The notes under the pieces were generated by a model. The model was not told the origin of the DNA. It did not search any database and worked only from the letters and a program-made list of their open reading frames with translations. Shown here piece after piece: positions 17,847-26,358 of a stretch of DNA of 64,000 nucleotides. Location of the stretch: NCBI GenBank assembly GCA_947495035.1, contig CANLXI010000022.1:62001-126000 (forward strand). Reading direction: 5' to 3'. The position numbers and the translations under genes are program-made. The stretch is from an uncultured Granulosicoccus sp. Its GTDB lineage: Bacteria; Pseudomonadota; Gammaproteobacteria; Granulosicoccales; Granulosicoccaceae. How positions within the stretch are numbered: the first letter of the stretch is position 1; the number at the start of each line of letters is the position of its first letter.

Positions 17847-18315
17847 TCTGCTGCTTCAGGCAGGCAGCGTTGTCGCCTTGCTGGTGCTCGGCTATCTGTT
17901 CGGCCGCCTTGCGGAAAAACGACACTATCGCAGGATCATCGAGCAGGAATCGACGATGCAGTCCTTGCCGGTCGTCGCGTCCCGCTATCCTCCGGAGGAC
18001 AGACACTATCATCAGCAACTGGTCAGCGGCAGCGTGGTCATTGCCTCGGATTATTTCAAGGCATTTCTGGCCGGCCTGATCAATATCTTCGGTGGTCAGG
18101 TCACACCCTTCGAATCGATGCTGGATCGGGCCCGCCGTGAGGCGGTTCTGCGGATGAAGCAGGAAGCATTGGACCTGGATGCCGCCTATGTCTTCAATAT
18201 CAAGTTCGATACCACGCGCATTGCCACCGGCAAGGTCGGGGCCATGGAGGTGCTGGCCTATGGCACTGCCATGATTCCTGCGAAGGCGGCCATGGACAGA
18301 TCACATGAGGTATGA
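17839..18315 (+). CDS. Membrane-anchored YbjQ/DUF74 paralogue
   Basis: The likely start is a TTG at 17839, overlapping the stop of the first YbjQ gene, with GGTGGAG about 8 nt upstream. It gives 158 residues. An N-terminal hydrophobic segment (LLLQAGSVVALLVLGYLFG) is followed by a charged stretch and a YbjQ domain from about residue 45. Matching segments to the first gene include NIFGGQVTPFESML, RREAVLRMKQEALDLDAAYVFNIKF and EVLAYGTAM. The first ATG (17957) would discard the membrane anchor and seems less likely. The gene overlaps the M48 peptidase gene by 11 nt. Presence of two paralogues in one operon suggests a mixed complex at the membrane. Confidence 0.82.
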   Translation: MTSLLLQAGSVVALLVLGYLFGRLAEKRHYRRIIEQESTMQSLPVVASRYPPEDRHYHQQLVSGSVVIASDYFKAFLAGLINIFGGQVTPFESMLDRARREAVLRMKQEALDLDAAYVFNIKFDTTRIATGKVGAMEVLAYGTAMIPAKAAMDRSHEV

Positions 18316-19171
18316 GAATCGTCTGCCTCCGGAAGGTATCAACACCAGCCGGGTGCATCCGCTGCGTCAGTTCCTGCAGCTGGCTGTCGGGGCTGTAGTG
18401 CTGGTCGTGATATTGGTGATCGTGTTGCAGTACGCGGGGAGCTTTGCTGCCAGACGTATCCCGTTCAGCTATGAGCTGAGGGTCATGGAGAGACTGGACA
18501 TCGAGCTGGGTGAGGCGCAGCGGCATCCGCAGATGACAGCCTATCTCAATGAGCTGGCGGCGCGGCTCAGCCGGCATCTGCCGCTGCCCGACGGCATGTC
18601 GGTCACGGTGCACTATGACAGTGAAGAGGTCTTCAATGCCTTTGCCACGGTGGGGGGCAATCTGCTGTTCTACCGTGGCTTGCTGTCACGGATGCCTGAC
18701 GAGAACACCCTGGCCATGGTCATGGCGCATGAAATTTCCCATGTGTTGCATCGCGATCCGGTGGCAGCGGTTGGTGGGGGTATCGCCAGCACGATTGCAC
18801 TTCTCGGGCTGACCGGCAATGCCGGCACCGGGGTGGCCGGGCAGCTCGTGAGCCAGGCAGGTATGCTCACCGGCGTACAGTTCACCCGGTCGATGGAAAT
18901 TGCCGCCGATGACGCCGCTCTGGCTGCCGTCAACGCAATGTATGGTCATGTCAATGGCGCATCGACGCTGTTCGAACTGTTCAGCGCCAATCGCGGTCGC
19001 CAGTCCTCGACACGGCAGGCACGATGGCTGGAACGCTTCCTCAGCACGCACCCATTGGATGAGGACCGCATTCGGCGCATATCGCAGCATGTTCAGGAGC
19101 AGCAGTGGCGCAGCGAGGGTGAGCTGACACCACTTCCCGCGGATTTTCGGCGCTGGCTGGCGGTTGACTGA
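18305..19171 (+). CDS. Membrane-anchored M48 family metallopeptidase
   Basis: The 288-residue protein has one N-terminal membrane helix (about 27-45, LAVGAVVLVVILVIVLQYAG) and a zinc protease domain. HEISH at 142-146 supplies two zinc His ligands and the catalytic Glu; Glu198 in MEIAADDAAL is the third ligand of the M48 ExxAD motif. LSTHPLDEDRI near the C-terminus is also typical of M48 peptidases. The orientation is probably periplasmic. The start codon overlaps the preceding YbjQ paralogue gene by 11 nt, indicating coupled expression. The substrate is unknown. The active-site residues are complete. Confidence 0.92.
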   Translation: MRYENRLPPEGINTSRVHPLRQFLQLAVGAVVLVVILVIVLQYAGSFAARRIPFSYELRVMERLDIELGEAQRHPQMTAYLNELAARLSRHLPLPDGMSVTVHYDSEEVFNAFATVGGNLLFYRGLLSRMPDENTLAMVMAHEISHVLHRDPVAAVGGGIASTIALLGLTGNAGTGVAGQLVSQAGMLTGVQFTRSMEIAADDAALAAVNAMYGHVNGASTLFELFSANRGRQSSTRQARWLERFLSTHPLDEDRIRRISQHVQEQQWRSEGELTPLPADFRRWLAVD

Positions 19172-19196
19172 TGCGAGGTTGACGATGCGATCCCGC

Positions 19197-20159
19197 TTAC
19201 AGGGCTCCTTCGCGAATCCAGCGTTCGACCAGAAATCGTGCTATCGAATCCTTGCGGGGCAATTTGTAGTTGTCACCGTCATCACCCCAGCTGCCAAATC
19301 CGGCAAGCTGTGTCCGGGTAAACCACTGGGCATCGGCCAGCTCGACCGGGTCGATGCTGATGTCGGTGCTGGTCGCCGTTGCCTCGAAGCCCAGCATGAT
19401 CGATCGTGGAAACGGCCAGGGCTGTGAAGCAACGTAATGCACGTCACCGACGTGAATCGAGGATTCTTCCAGCACTTCGCGGCGAACGGCGTTCTCCAGA
19501 CTTTCACCCGGTTCGACAAACCCTGCCAGCGTCGAGAATACGCCTTCAGGCCAGGCAGGACTTCTGCCGAGCAGGCACTTGGGCTCACTGCCATCGGGTG
19601 GGCTGTAGCTCACCAGCATGATGACAGCCGGATCGGTGCGAGGAAAATCGACATGGCTGCAATCCTCATTGCTGCATTCACGTGTATGGCCGGCGTTGGC
19701 GGATACCAGCGGCCGACCGCAATTGACGCAGTATCGGGTAATGCCATTCCAGTACATGAGGCCTCTGGCATAGGCCAGCAGTGATCCGTCGGTGCCCGGC
19801 AGCGTGGGGCCGACCATGCGCAGGTCGGTGAACCTGCCTGGCTGCGGCGTGCCGTCGCGGGCGGTGCCCTGATGTCCCAGGCGGTCGCGTTGTTGCTCAT
19901 CGAGAGAGGAGACATCCACCGCAAACAGGGGTTTGTTGTCCTGCAGGCCGAGAAAGATCGACTGACCGTCGGGCACGTCGTGATCATGAGGCAGAATGAT
20001 CGCCTGTGGTGCACTATCCGCTGTCGGGTCGCTGACCAGAGACTGGCAATGCCACAGCGGCACCAGTTGTGCATCAGGCTGTTGTCGGAGAGCCTGAATC
20101 TTCAGCTCGTCTTTGCGCAGATGATCGGCACGGTCCAGCGTGCTTTGGGTATAGAACAT
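19197..20159 (-). CDS. nudC: NAD(H) diphosphatase
   Basis: From the ATG at 20159 the product is 320 residues. It has a zinc ribbon (YCVNCG then ECSNEDCSHVDFPR), the Nudix box GFVEPGESLENAVRREVLEE, and the NudC signature SQPWPFPRS downstream of the box. Together these identify NAD+/NADH pyrophosphatase, which also removes NAD caps from RNA in E. coli. The frame extends to 20312, but the extra N-terminus is basic and unlike the family. The gene is divergent from the MipA/OmpV gene, so 20160-20310 should contain both promoters. Confidence 0.94.
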   Translation of the reverse strand: MFYTQSTLDRADHLRKDELKIQALRQQPDAQLVPLWHCQSLVSDPTADSAPQAIILPHDHDVPDGQSIFLGLQDNKPLFAVDVSSLDEQQRDRLGHQGTARDGTPQPGRFTDLRMVGPTLPGTDGSLLAYARGLMYWNGITRYCVNCGRPLVSANAGHTRECSNEDCSHVDFPRTDPAVIMLVSYSPPDGSEPKCLLGRSPAWPEGVFSTLAGFVEPGESLENAVRREVLEESSIHVGDVHYVASQPWPFPRSIMLGFEATATSTDISIDPVELADAQWFTRTQLAGFGSWGDDGDNYKLPRKDSIARFLVERWIREGAL

Positions 20160-20310
20160 GATGGTTTGTCTTGTGCGGTTGCTGCGCAGTATACGTCTCT
20201 GTCGAGTCAAGGTCCTGCCTTGTGCCGACCGTCGACATCGCAGAAGCAACCCTGGCATCGGGAATGCGATCGTGCCTGCCGGTGGGCGTTGCAGGAAGCG
20301 CTCCCGGGCC

Positions 20311-21288
20311 ATGACGTTGCCGATCCTGATGCTGATGCTGTGCCTGGCAGGAGGTGGCGTGGCTCACGCCTCGGCAACGCCGCTCGATGGCGATGGCTCG
20401 CAGGCCACGATGTCCGATGCCGGGCACACGGCGGACGGCACGCCTGACCCCGTCGCGGCAGCGGATGCGATCCCGGAGACCGCCTCGACGGTGCAACGCC
20501 GACCGGTCTGGGAGTTCGGAATCGGTGGCGGGTATTTTTCCGGATTCGATTACCCGGCGTCCAGTGACAGCAATCGTCGTGGCATCGCCCTGCCGTTTTT
20601 CGTCTACCGGGGACCGCAGTGGCGGTTTGGCGGAGGTGGTATTCGCGCGGTCGCCATCGAACAGCCGCGGATCAAGCTTGACTTGTCCATGGGGGGCTCT
20701 CTGAATGCCAATTCCCAGGGCAACAGTGCCCGTGAAGGCATGCCGGATCTGGACTTCCTGTTCGAGATCGGGCCGCAACTGGAAGTGGGCCTGCTCGATC
20801 GGACCATGCCGTCAGGAGGGCGGGTACAGCTGCGTTTCAGCGCGGAATTGCGTGCGGTGATGTCGACGGATTTTCGCCGAATGGACGGGCGTGGCGTGGT
20901 GCTGGAGGCGGGCTTCGGTGTCAACTATCGCAACTTCAGGCAATCCGGCATCGATCTGTTGGCCGCTTTGCAGTCCACCTATGCCAGTGAGCGTCTGCAG
21001 GACTACTTCTATGAAGTGGCTCCCGTTCATGCCACCGAGGCACGACCGCGATTCGATGCGCAAGGGGGCTATCTGGAGTCAGGACTGTTCGCCGGTATCG
21101 GGCTGACACCACACCGGAATCTGCGTCTGTTCATGGGTGTCTTCTCCGGCTGGTTCGACGGTGCGCGCAATGAGGACAGTCCATTGTTCGAAACCGAGAC
21201 ATCCACCGGGTTTGCGGTGGGGCTGGTGTGGACCCTGAAGAAGAGCCGGCGCATGGTGGATGTGGTGGAGCTGGGCAGCAACAGTTAG
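20311..21288 (+). CDS. MipA/OmpV family outer membrane protein
   Basis: The ATG at 20311 gives 325 residues with a clear signal peptide (TLPILMLMLCLAGGGVAHA). About 40 low-complexity residues follow, then a barrel that starts PVWEFGIGGGYFSGFDYPAS, with LPFFVYRGPQWRFGGGG and a C-terminal strand GFAVGLVWTLKKS. This layout is typical of MipA/OmpV proteins, which are outer-membrane proteins linked to murein synthesis complexes or adhesion. The open frame upstream of 20311 is basic and unsupported. There is no strong ribosome site at normal spacing; AGGAAG lies about 14 nt upstream. Confidence 0.85.
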   Translation: MTLPILMLMLCLAGGGVAHASATPLDGDGSQATMSDAGHTADGTPDPVAAADAIPETASTVQRRPVWEFGIGGGYFSGFDYPASSDSNRRGIALPFFVYRGPQWRFGGGGIRAVAIEQPRIKLDLSMGGSLNANSQGNSAREGMPDLDFLFEIGPQLEVGLLDRTMPSGGRVQLRFSAELRAVMSTDFRRMDGRGVVLEAGFGVNYRNFRQSGIDLLAALQSTYASERLQDYFYEVAPVHATEARPRFDAQGGYLESGLFAGIGLTPHRNLRLFMGVFSGWFDGARNEDSPLFETETSTGFAVGLVWTLKKSRRMVDVVELGSNS

Positions 21289-21341
21289 CGAATCACGAAC
21301 CTGGCAAGCAGATGTTGCCGGGATGCCCGTACCTCCGACGC

Positions 21342-22418
21342 TCAGCTCAGCGGCGTCTGGGCATTGCGCGCGACCCGGGTGTTCATGATGCTGTCGAGTC
21401 GCTCCCGGTCCACTTCTTCGTTCTCGACGGCGCTGTTCTGTTGCTGGCCGTCGGTGATGGCCAGTTCGACCAGCAGCGGAAAGTGATCTGAGCCGATATT
21501 ACGCAGCCGCTGAATGTCCACGACCTTGAAGTGCTGGCTGACGAAGAAGTGATCGAGCGGCCAGCGCGCGTACCAGTGATCGGCGCTGAAGGTGTTGTAC
21601 AGGCCGCGTCCGATGCGCAGATCGAGCAGGCCGCTGATCTGTCGAAACAGTCGGGTGGTGGCCGACCAGGCCACATCGTTCAGGTCACCAGCGACGATGA
21701 GCCGTTGATTCCTGTTGCTGATGGCCCTGGCCAGCATCAGCAGTTCGACATCGCGCTCGGTGGACTCGTCATTTTCACCCGGTGCCGGTGGCGCCGGGTG
21801 CACGACGTGTAGTTGCACCGTGGTTCCCGGGGCCACTTCCACGGTTGCTCTCATGGAGGGTTTGTCATCTTCCACCAGAAAATCGATGGCGGTGTTGCTC
21901 AGCGGCAGGCGGGAATACACATGCATGCCGTAGAGATTGTCGAGCGGGCAGGCAATGCGGTGGGGGTAGTCCTGCACCCCGTCCAGTTCGTCCTGCCACC
22001 ACTGGTCGGATTCCAGGGTGATCACGATGTCAGGCTGGTGCTGGCGAATCAGAGACAGCAGCGGGCCGCTGTTGCGGTTGTGCATCAGCACATTGCTGCT
22101 GATCATGCGCAGGGTCGGGCAATTGCCATCGATCAGGGAATCGTATCGCTCGACTTCCTGGCGGTGCATTTCGGTATTGGGTGCAATCCAGTAGGCCTGA
22201 TAGGCCAGAACGGCCAGCACGCACAGGGCCAGCAGCGACAGCCACAGGCTGTTGTCGGCAGCCAGGGTCAGCCAGAGCAGCAGCCAGACACAGGCCGCGA
22301 TGGCAATCTGCAAGCGTGGGAAATCCAGTGCTCGGATCCACCAGTCGCGTCGAACAGAGAGCGGCAGGATCGTTGCCAGTACGAGCACCACGGCCAGTAG
22401 AGACAGAATGAGGGTCAC
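21342..22418 (-). CDS. Membrane-bound endonuclease/exonuclease/phosphatase-family protein
   Basis: The 358-residue protein starts with three hydrophobic segments (about 1-90) and continues with an EEP catalytic domain. Landmarks are MISSNVLMHNRNSG, TLESDQWW, VHPAPPAPGEND, IVAGDLNDVAW and SDHFPLLVEL, which carry the metal-binding and catalytic residues of the DNase I-like fold. Similar membrane proteins are common in proteobacteria and have no assigned substrate; nuclease or phosphodiesterase activity are both possible. Its start lies 55 nt beyond the stop of the next minus-strand gene, which may share a transcript. Confidence 0.87.
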   Translation of the reverse strand: MTLILSLLAVVLVLATILPLSVRRDWWIRALDFPRLQIAIAACVWLLLWLTLAADNSLWLSLLALCVLAVLAYQAYWIAPNTEMHRQEVERYDSLIDGNCPTLRMISSNVLMHNRNSGPLLSLIRQHQPDIVITLESDQWWQDELDGVQDYPHRIACPLDNLYGMHVYSRLPLSNTAIDFLVEDDKPSMRATVEVAPGTTVQLHVVHPAPPAPGENDESTERDVELLMLARAISNRNQRLIVAGDLNDVAWSATTRLFRQISGLLDLRIGRGLYNTFSADHWYARWPLDHFFVSQHFKVVDIQRLRNIGSDHFPLLVELAITDGQQQNSAVENEEVDRERLDSIMNTRVARNAQTPLS

Positions 22419-22473
22419 TGTTAGTCAATCAGGTAAGGAGTTGCACGGGTATTCTACTGTGTCCACGAAAGTA

Positions 22474-23763
22474 TCACAGCTCCTCGTCGACGAAGATCAC
22501 ATGCTGGAAATGAGTCTGCTCTTCGAAGCTGGCTCCCAGCGCACCGATCAACAGCCCGACCGAGGCGCAGAAGGTTGCCATCTTGCCGTAGCTGGCCGGA
22601 CCGATGAGGGATCCGCCCGGCTGCTCCGAGCTGGCCCAGTGCTCGATCAGCTCGACCGGGAACAGCAGGGAATTGGCCAGCAGTGCCAGCACGAACATGA
22701 ACAGCCAGGTCAGCGCCAGGCCGCTGAGAACGATGCCAATGGCCGAAATACGGGTCACGGCAATCTGCTCTCGATACGGATTGCCGCGACTGAGCAGCAG
22801 GTGTTGGCGAAAGCTGATGAAGACCGTGGTCAGCAGCAGTATCAGCACACTGATCAGGGCCATGGCGCCCCAGCTCTGTGTCAGTGCCAGATCCCAGCTC
22901 TCGGCGCTCATCAGCAGCAGAGCCACCGTGGATACTGCAGCTGTGGTCAGGCGACTGAGTCTGCGCGGAAATTGCCAGGGACGTGCCGCGATGATGGTTT
23001 CCAGTATCTGCTCGCGATTGATCAAACTGGCACGCAGCAGGAAGCGCCAGGGAGAGACCCTGCCCGGGGACGATTCTTCCAGCCGCAGATCGGCGATTTC
23101 GGTCAGGTTTTCCACCAGCTCCTGCTGCTCGTCGTCCGACAGTATCTGCATGCTTGCCAGGTCGGCAGGAGCGTTGGGTCGGTACAGCAGATGGTCCGGC
23201 TCCTTGCTGGATTTCAGGCCGCCCAGATGCGCAACGCTGCGCAGCAGCAATGTCGTGATGCGCTCCACGATCTCGTCTTCATCGGGCTGATCATGATCCG
23301 CGCCGGGGCCATCCTCATCGGGGATCAATCGTGCGGTCGAGACGATGGCTGCATCCAGCGGTCGGCTCAGCACGGCCAGGGCGAATGAGCGATAGTGAGC
23401 CAGCAGTTCCTTGTCGATCAGTACGATGGCGTAATCCCATCGATACAGGTCACGTTCCTCGGTGGCCTGGTGCAACAGTTCGGTGGATTCCAGGCGGCCG
23501 CCTTCCCCCATGTCACGCCGTCGACTGACTGAAATCCGCCAATCGAATCGTGGCAGCAGACTGCCGAGCCTTTGCCTGAAGCGCAGCTCCACGGCTTGCA
23601 GAATGCGTCGTTCGGAGAGGCTGAAGCGCCCAGCGACAATCAGCCCTATTTCCAGTGGCAGGCCCGGTCCACTCAGCTCGTCGGGGCTGGTGGCGGGCAG
23701 GGGGCGAGAATCGGGAACCGGCATCAGGCGCATGCAATGTGGTGTGTAGGGAGAAGGGTACAC
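22474..23763 (-). CDS. Unrecognised membrane protein (429 aa)
   Basis: I do not recognise the family. The N-terminal two thirds are soluble, with alternating hydrophobic strands (GLPLEIGLIVAG, RWDYAIVLIDKELL, AAIVSTARLIPDED), an acidic loop near 150-165, and charged helices. The C-terminal third has about four membrane segments, including TAAVSTVALLLMS, LISVLILLLTTVFISF and IGIVLSGLALTWLFMFVLALL. It starts with GTG at 23763, or ATG at 23733 or 23724. AGAAGG lies about 12 nt before the GTG. The soluble domain is probably cytosolic since no signal peptide is seen. The downstream gene is an EEP-family membrane protein. Confidence 0.7.
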   Translation of the reverse strand: MYPSPYTPHCMRLMPVPDSRPLPATSPDELSGPGLPLEIGLIVAGRFSLSERRILQAVELRFRQRLGSLLPRFDWRISVSRRRDMGEGGRLESTELLHQATEERDLYRWDYAIVLIDKELLAHYRSFALAVLSRPLDAAIVSTARLIPDEDGPGADHDQPDEDEIVERITTLLLRSVAHLGGLKSSKEPDHLLYRPNAPADLASMQILSDDEQQELVENLTEIADLRLEESSPGRVSPWRFLLRASLINREQILETIIAARPWQFPRRLSRLTTAAVSTVALLLMSAESWDLALTQSWGAMALISVLILLLTTVFISFRQHLLLSRGNPYREQIAVTRISAIGIVLSGLALTWLFMFVLALLANSLLFPVELIEHWASSEQPGGSLIGPASYGKMATFCASVGLLIGALGASFEEQTHFQHVIFVDEEL

Positions 23764-23889
23764 TCTGCGGTCGCCTTCTGAACATGCCGGGCTTCTGCCG
23801 GTAGGGTGCGAGCGGAGCGCCGCCCGGCCGAAGGCGATTTCCGGTTGTGGATTGATGTCTTGTCGAGGTCAAGTCAAATCAAATGCTGC

Positions 23890-24330
23890 TCAGCCATGAC
23901 TGGCAACCGAGTCCGGAGTGTCATCTTCCAGCATGTCGAGCAGTACGGCCTGGGTGACGGGTTTGACGACATAGCCGCGTATGCGATAGGTCATCGCCTT
24001 GTCCTTGTCTTTCTGGCGTGTGGATGTGGACACCATGTAGACAGGAATCTGGGAGAGAATCTCGTCATCGCCCAGTTCGTCAAGCAGTTCGAAACCACCC
24101 ATCCTCGGCATGTTGATATCCAGAATCATGACAAAGGGGGGCACCAGCGAACTGTCCTTGCCTTCGGGGCGCAGTATCTTCAGTGCCTCCTCGCCATTCT
24201 TGGCATGGATGATCGGGTAGTCCAGAGAGAGTTTTCTCATCATGCGCTGGACCATGAAGACATCAAGATCATTGTCTTCCACCAGCAGGAGCTTCATGTT
24301 TGATTCAGGCATGTTTTCGATTGGGCTCAT
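23890..24330 (-). CDS. Single-domain response regulator
   Basis: This is a stand-alone receiver domain of up to 146 residues. KLLLVEDNDLDVFMVQRMM carries the acidic pair, MILDINMPRMGG the phospho-accepting Asp, a Ser/Thr-rich switch follows in VYMVSTSTR, and GYVVKPV the conserved Lys. There is no output domain, so it works by protein contact, as Rcp1- or CheY-like regulators do. It overlaps the end of the upstream kinase gene by 26 nt if the ATG at 24330 is used; ATGs at 24312 and 24297 are alternatives, and the domain itself begins at 24297. The overlap indicates it is the partner of that kinase. Confidence 0.9.
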   Translation of the reverse strand: MSPIENMPESNMKLLLVEDNDLDVFMVQRMMRKLSLDYPIIHAKNGEEALKILRPEGKDSSLVPPFVMILDINMPRMGGFELLDELGDDEILSQIPVYMVSTSTRQKDKDKAMTYRIRGYVVKPVTQAVLLDMLEDDTPDSVASHG

Positions 24331-26200
24331 CGATGGCCTGGCTACTCTGAACTGGCCATGTGAAAGTGAAGGTCGTGCCGGTCGGCGTGCCGGTCGGCGT
24401 GTCGGTTCCGGCGTTGTTGTCGGCAGCGCAGGACGAGCTGACGCTGATCCGTCCGCCCTGGCGCTCGATCGCGCGTTGCACGATCGACAGGCCGATGCCG
24501 CTGCTGTGGATATCGGTCACCGACTCCAGGGTCGTGAAGGGTTCGAATATGCGATCGTGGAAGCGAGGTTCTATGCCGGGGCCATTGTCGCTGATCGAGA
24601 ACTGATAGAAGCCCCCCTTGCGGACCGAAGAGATGCAGACGGTTGCATTGTGCTTGTCAGGGTTGTATTTGAACGCATTCTGGATCAGGTTCGTGAACAC
24701 CTGCTCCAATCGCGTCTTGTTGGTATCCAGTGCCGGAAAGGTGCCTACGAGCTTGACTTTCTCCGGCTTCAGATCCAGTTGCTTGATGATGTTGATCATC
24801 AGGTTTCTGGTGTCGACGATACTGGTCGGCAGTTCGGCTCCATCCTGTACGGAGTACTCGAGAATGCCTGAGATGAGACTCTGGCTTCGTGTAACCTGAT
24901 CCTGCAGATTGTTCAGACAGGGTTGTATTTCGGCTCGGGGATCGTTACTGGCCAGATAGGAGTCCAGATCTTCTTCCAGAATCTGGGACAGGCTGTGAAT
25001 GTTGCGCAACGGTGTCTTGAGATCGTGCGACACGATGTGGGCAAAGCTCTCCAGGTCATGGTTCTTCTCACTCAACTGCTGCGCCTGCGAAGACAGGCTG
25101 TTGGTCATTTCCTCTGCCAGTTCCAGTACATTGCGATTGGAGCGACTCATGAGCCAGAACAGCGCGAACAGCATGGCGTCCAGACAGAGCCCGCTGATCA
25201 GCACCATGATGGGCTGGTTGATGGCAGAGGCATTCTCGAAGAGCGGAGTGCTGCTGATGGTGTAGGTCCACAGTCTGCCGTAGGTCTCGATATTCTCTTC
25301 CAGCCTGAACGCCGGATCCTGTGACTGCGCGCTTTCGGTGCCAGCGTAGAGAATGTCATCCCCGTCTCGCAGTGACAGAGTAAGCAAGGGGTTTTCCTCG
25401 CCCAGTGCACCATTGATCAGTTCCGCGACAACCAGCGGTGAGTAGATCAGTCCACGAAAAGCCTTCTTACGGGCTTCGGGGTCGAAGGCATAGTGCCAGG
25501 GGTTTTCCTTTTCGTAGAAGGGTGCGTAGAACAGGAAGCCGGGTGTCTTGCCGGCATCCTGCACCAATGTGATGGGGCCGCTTACCTGGGGAATGCCGCT
25601 TGCACGAGCGTAGAGCGCGGCGGTTCTGCGGTTGGTCTCGAAAGCCACATCCAGCCCCAGGGCAGACCGATTCTTCTCTTCCGGTTCTATATAGGTGATT
25701 GGCAGGGACAGGTCATAGGCGTGTTCGGGAAAGATCCTGAAGTCGGGTGCCGACTGTCTGACCCTGGCCAGATAATCCGGCAAGTCAGCGGTTTCGACAT
25801 AATGGATGACTCCGATGCCACTGATACCCGGATAACGCTCGTTCAGATTCAGGAATTCGCTGTAGCGCCGCCACTGCTCCCGCGACATCTCTCCGCCGTG
25901 TGATTGCATGGCGGCCACACCGGACAGCAGGGCATCTTCATAATGTCCGAGTCGCTCCCTGATCTGGACAATGGCGCGTTCTGCCTCGTGCTCGAAGCGA
26001 ATCTGATCGCGCTTGATCAGAGCCGATTCGGAGGTCTGCCAGGCAAACACCGTGATGACCAGCGACAGGCACAGGATGAACCAATGGGTCCAGTGCAGGC
26101 GCGCATGCTGCCGCAGCCGGCTCTGCTGGGCCTTGAGCAGCTCCAGATCAATGGTGCGCCGCTGGCCGCTCTGTCGTGGCTCGATTGAGGGGATTCTCAT
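24305..26200 (-). CDS. CHASE-domain sensor histidine kinase
   Basis: The 631-residue protein has membrane helices at about 41-56 and 331-350, flanking a periplasmic CHASE-type domain (ERYPGISGIGVIHYVE, ALGLDVAFETNRR, FLFYAPFY). The cytosolic part has an H box with His392 (FAHIVSHDLKTPLRN), then NLIQNAFKYN, DNGPGI and SSGIGLSIVQRAIE of the ATPase domain, so kinase activity is expected. CHASE domains sense small periplasmic molecules. The cytosolic C-terminus includes a short TPTG repeat. The gene overlaps its response regulator gene and is divergent from the dehydratase gene. Confidence 0.92.
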   Translation of the reverse strand: MRIPSIEPRQSGQRRTIDLELLKAQQSRLRQHARLHWTHWFILCLSLVITVFAWQTSESALIKRDQIRFEHEAERAIVQIRERLGHYEDALLSGVAAMQSHGGEMSREQWRRYSEFLNLNERYPGISGIGVIHYVETADLPDYLARVRQSAPDFRIFPEHAYDLSLPITYIEPEEKNRSALGLDVAFETNRRTAALYARASGIPQVSGPITLVQDAGKTPGFLFYAPFYEKENPWHYAFDPEARKKAFRGLIYSPLVVAELINGALGEENPLLTLSLRDGDDILYAGTESAQSQDPAFRLEENIETYGRLWTYTISSTPLFENASAINQPIMVLISGLCLDAMLFALFWLMSRSNRNVLELAEEMTNSLSSQAQQLSEKNHDLESFAHIVSHDLKTPLRNIHSLSQILEEDLDSYLASNDPRAEIQPCLNNLQDQVTRSQSLISGILEYSVQDGAELPTSIVDTRNLMINIIKQLDLKPEKVKLVGTFPALDTNKTRLEQVFTNLIQNAFKYNPDKHNATVCISSVRKGGFYQFSISDNGPGIEPRFHDRIFEPFTTLESVTDIHSSGIGLSIVQRAIERQGGRISVSSSCAADNNAGTDTPTGTPTGTTFTFTWPVQSSQAIDEPNRKHA

Positions 26201-26358
26201 GGGTACTGTATCGACAGCTCAGGGCAATGGCTGACCACGAGGGCGTAACATTTTCGAAATTGCCTACTGGGTGGTCGGTAACCGACCGGGGATATGGAAA
26301 AGCCATTCGTACTATCATGCCGCTTGTCCTCGAACCAGGCTCTCAAGCTCACGTAACC

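Noticed and set aside
22252-23388. Forward frame opposite the EEP and orphan membrane protein genes
   Set aside because: Polar Gln-rich antisense reading without any family feature.
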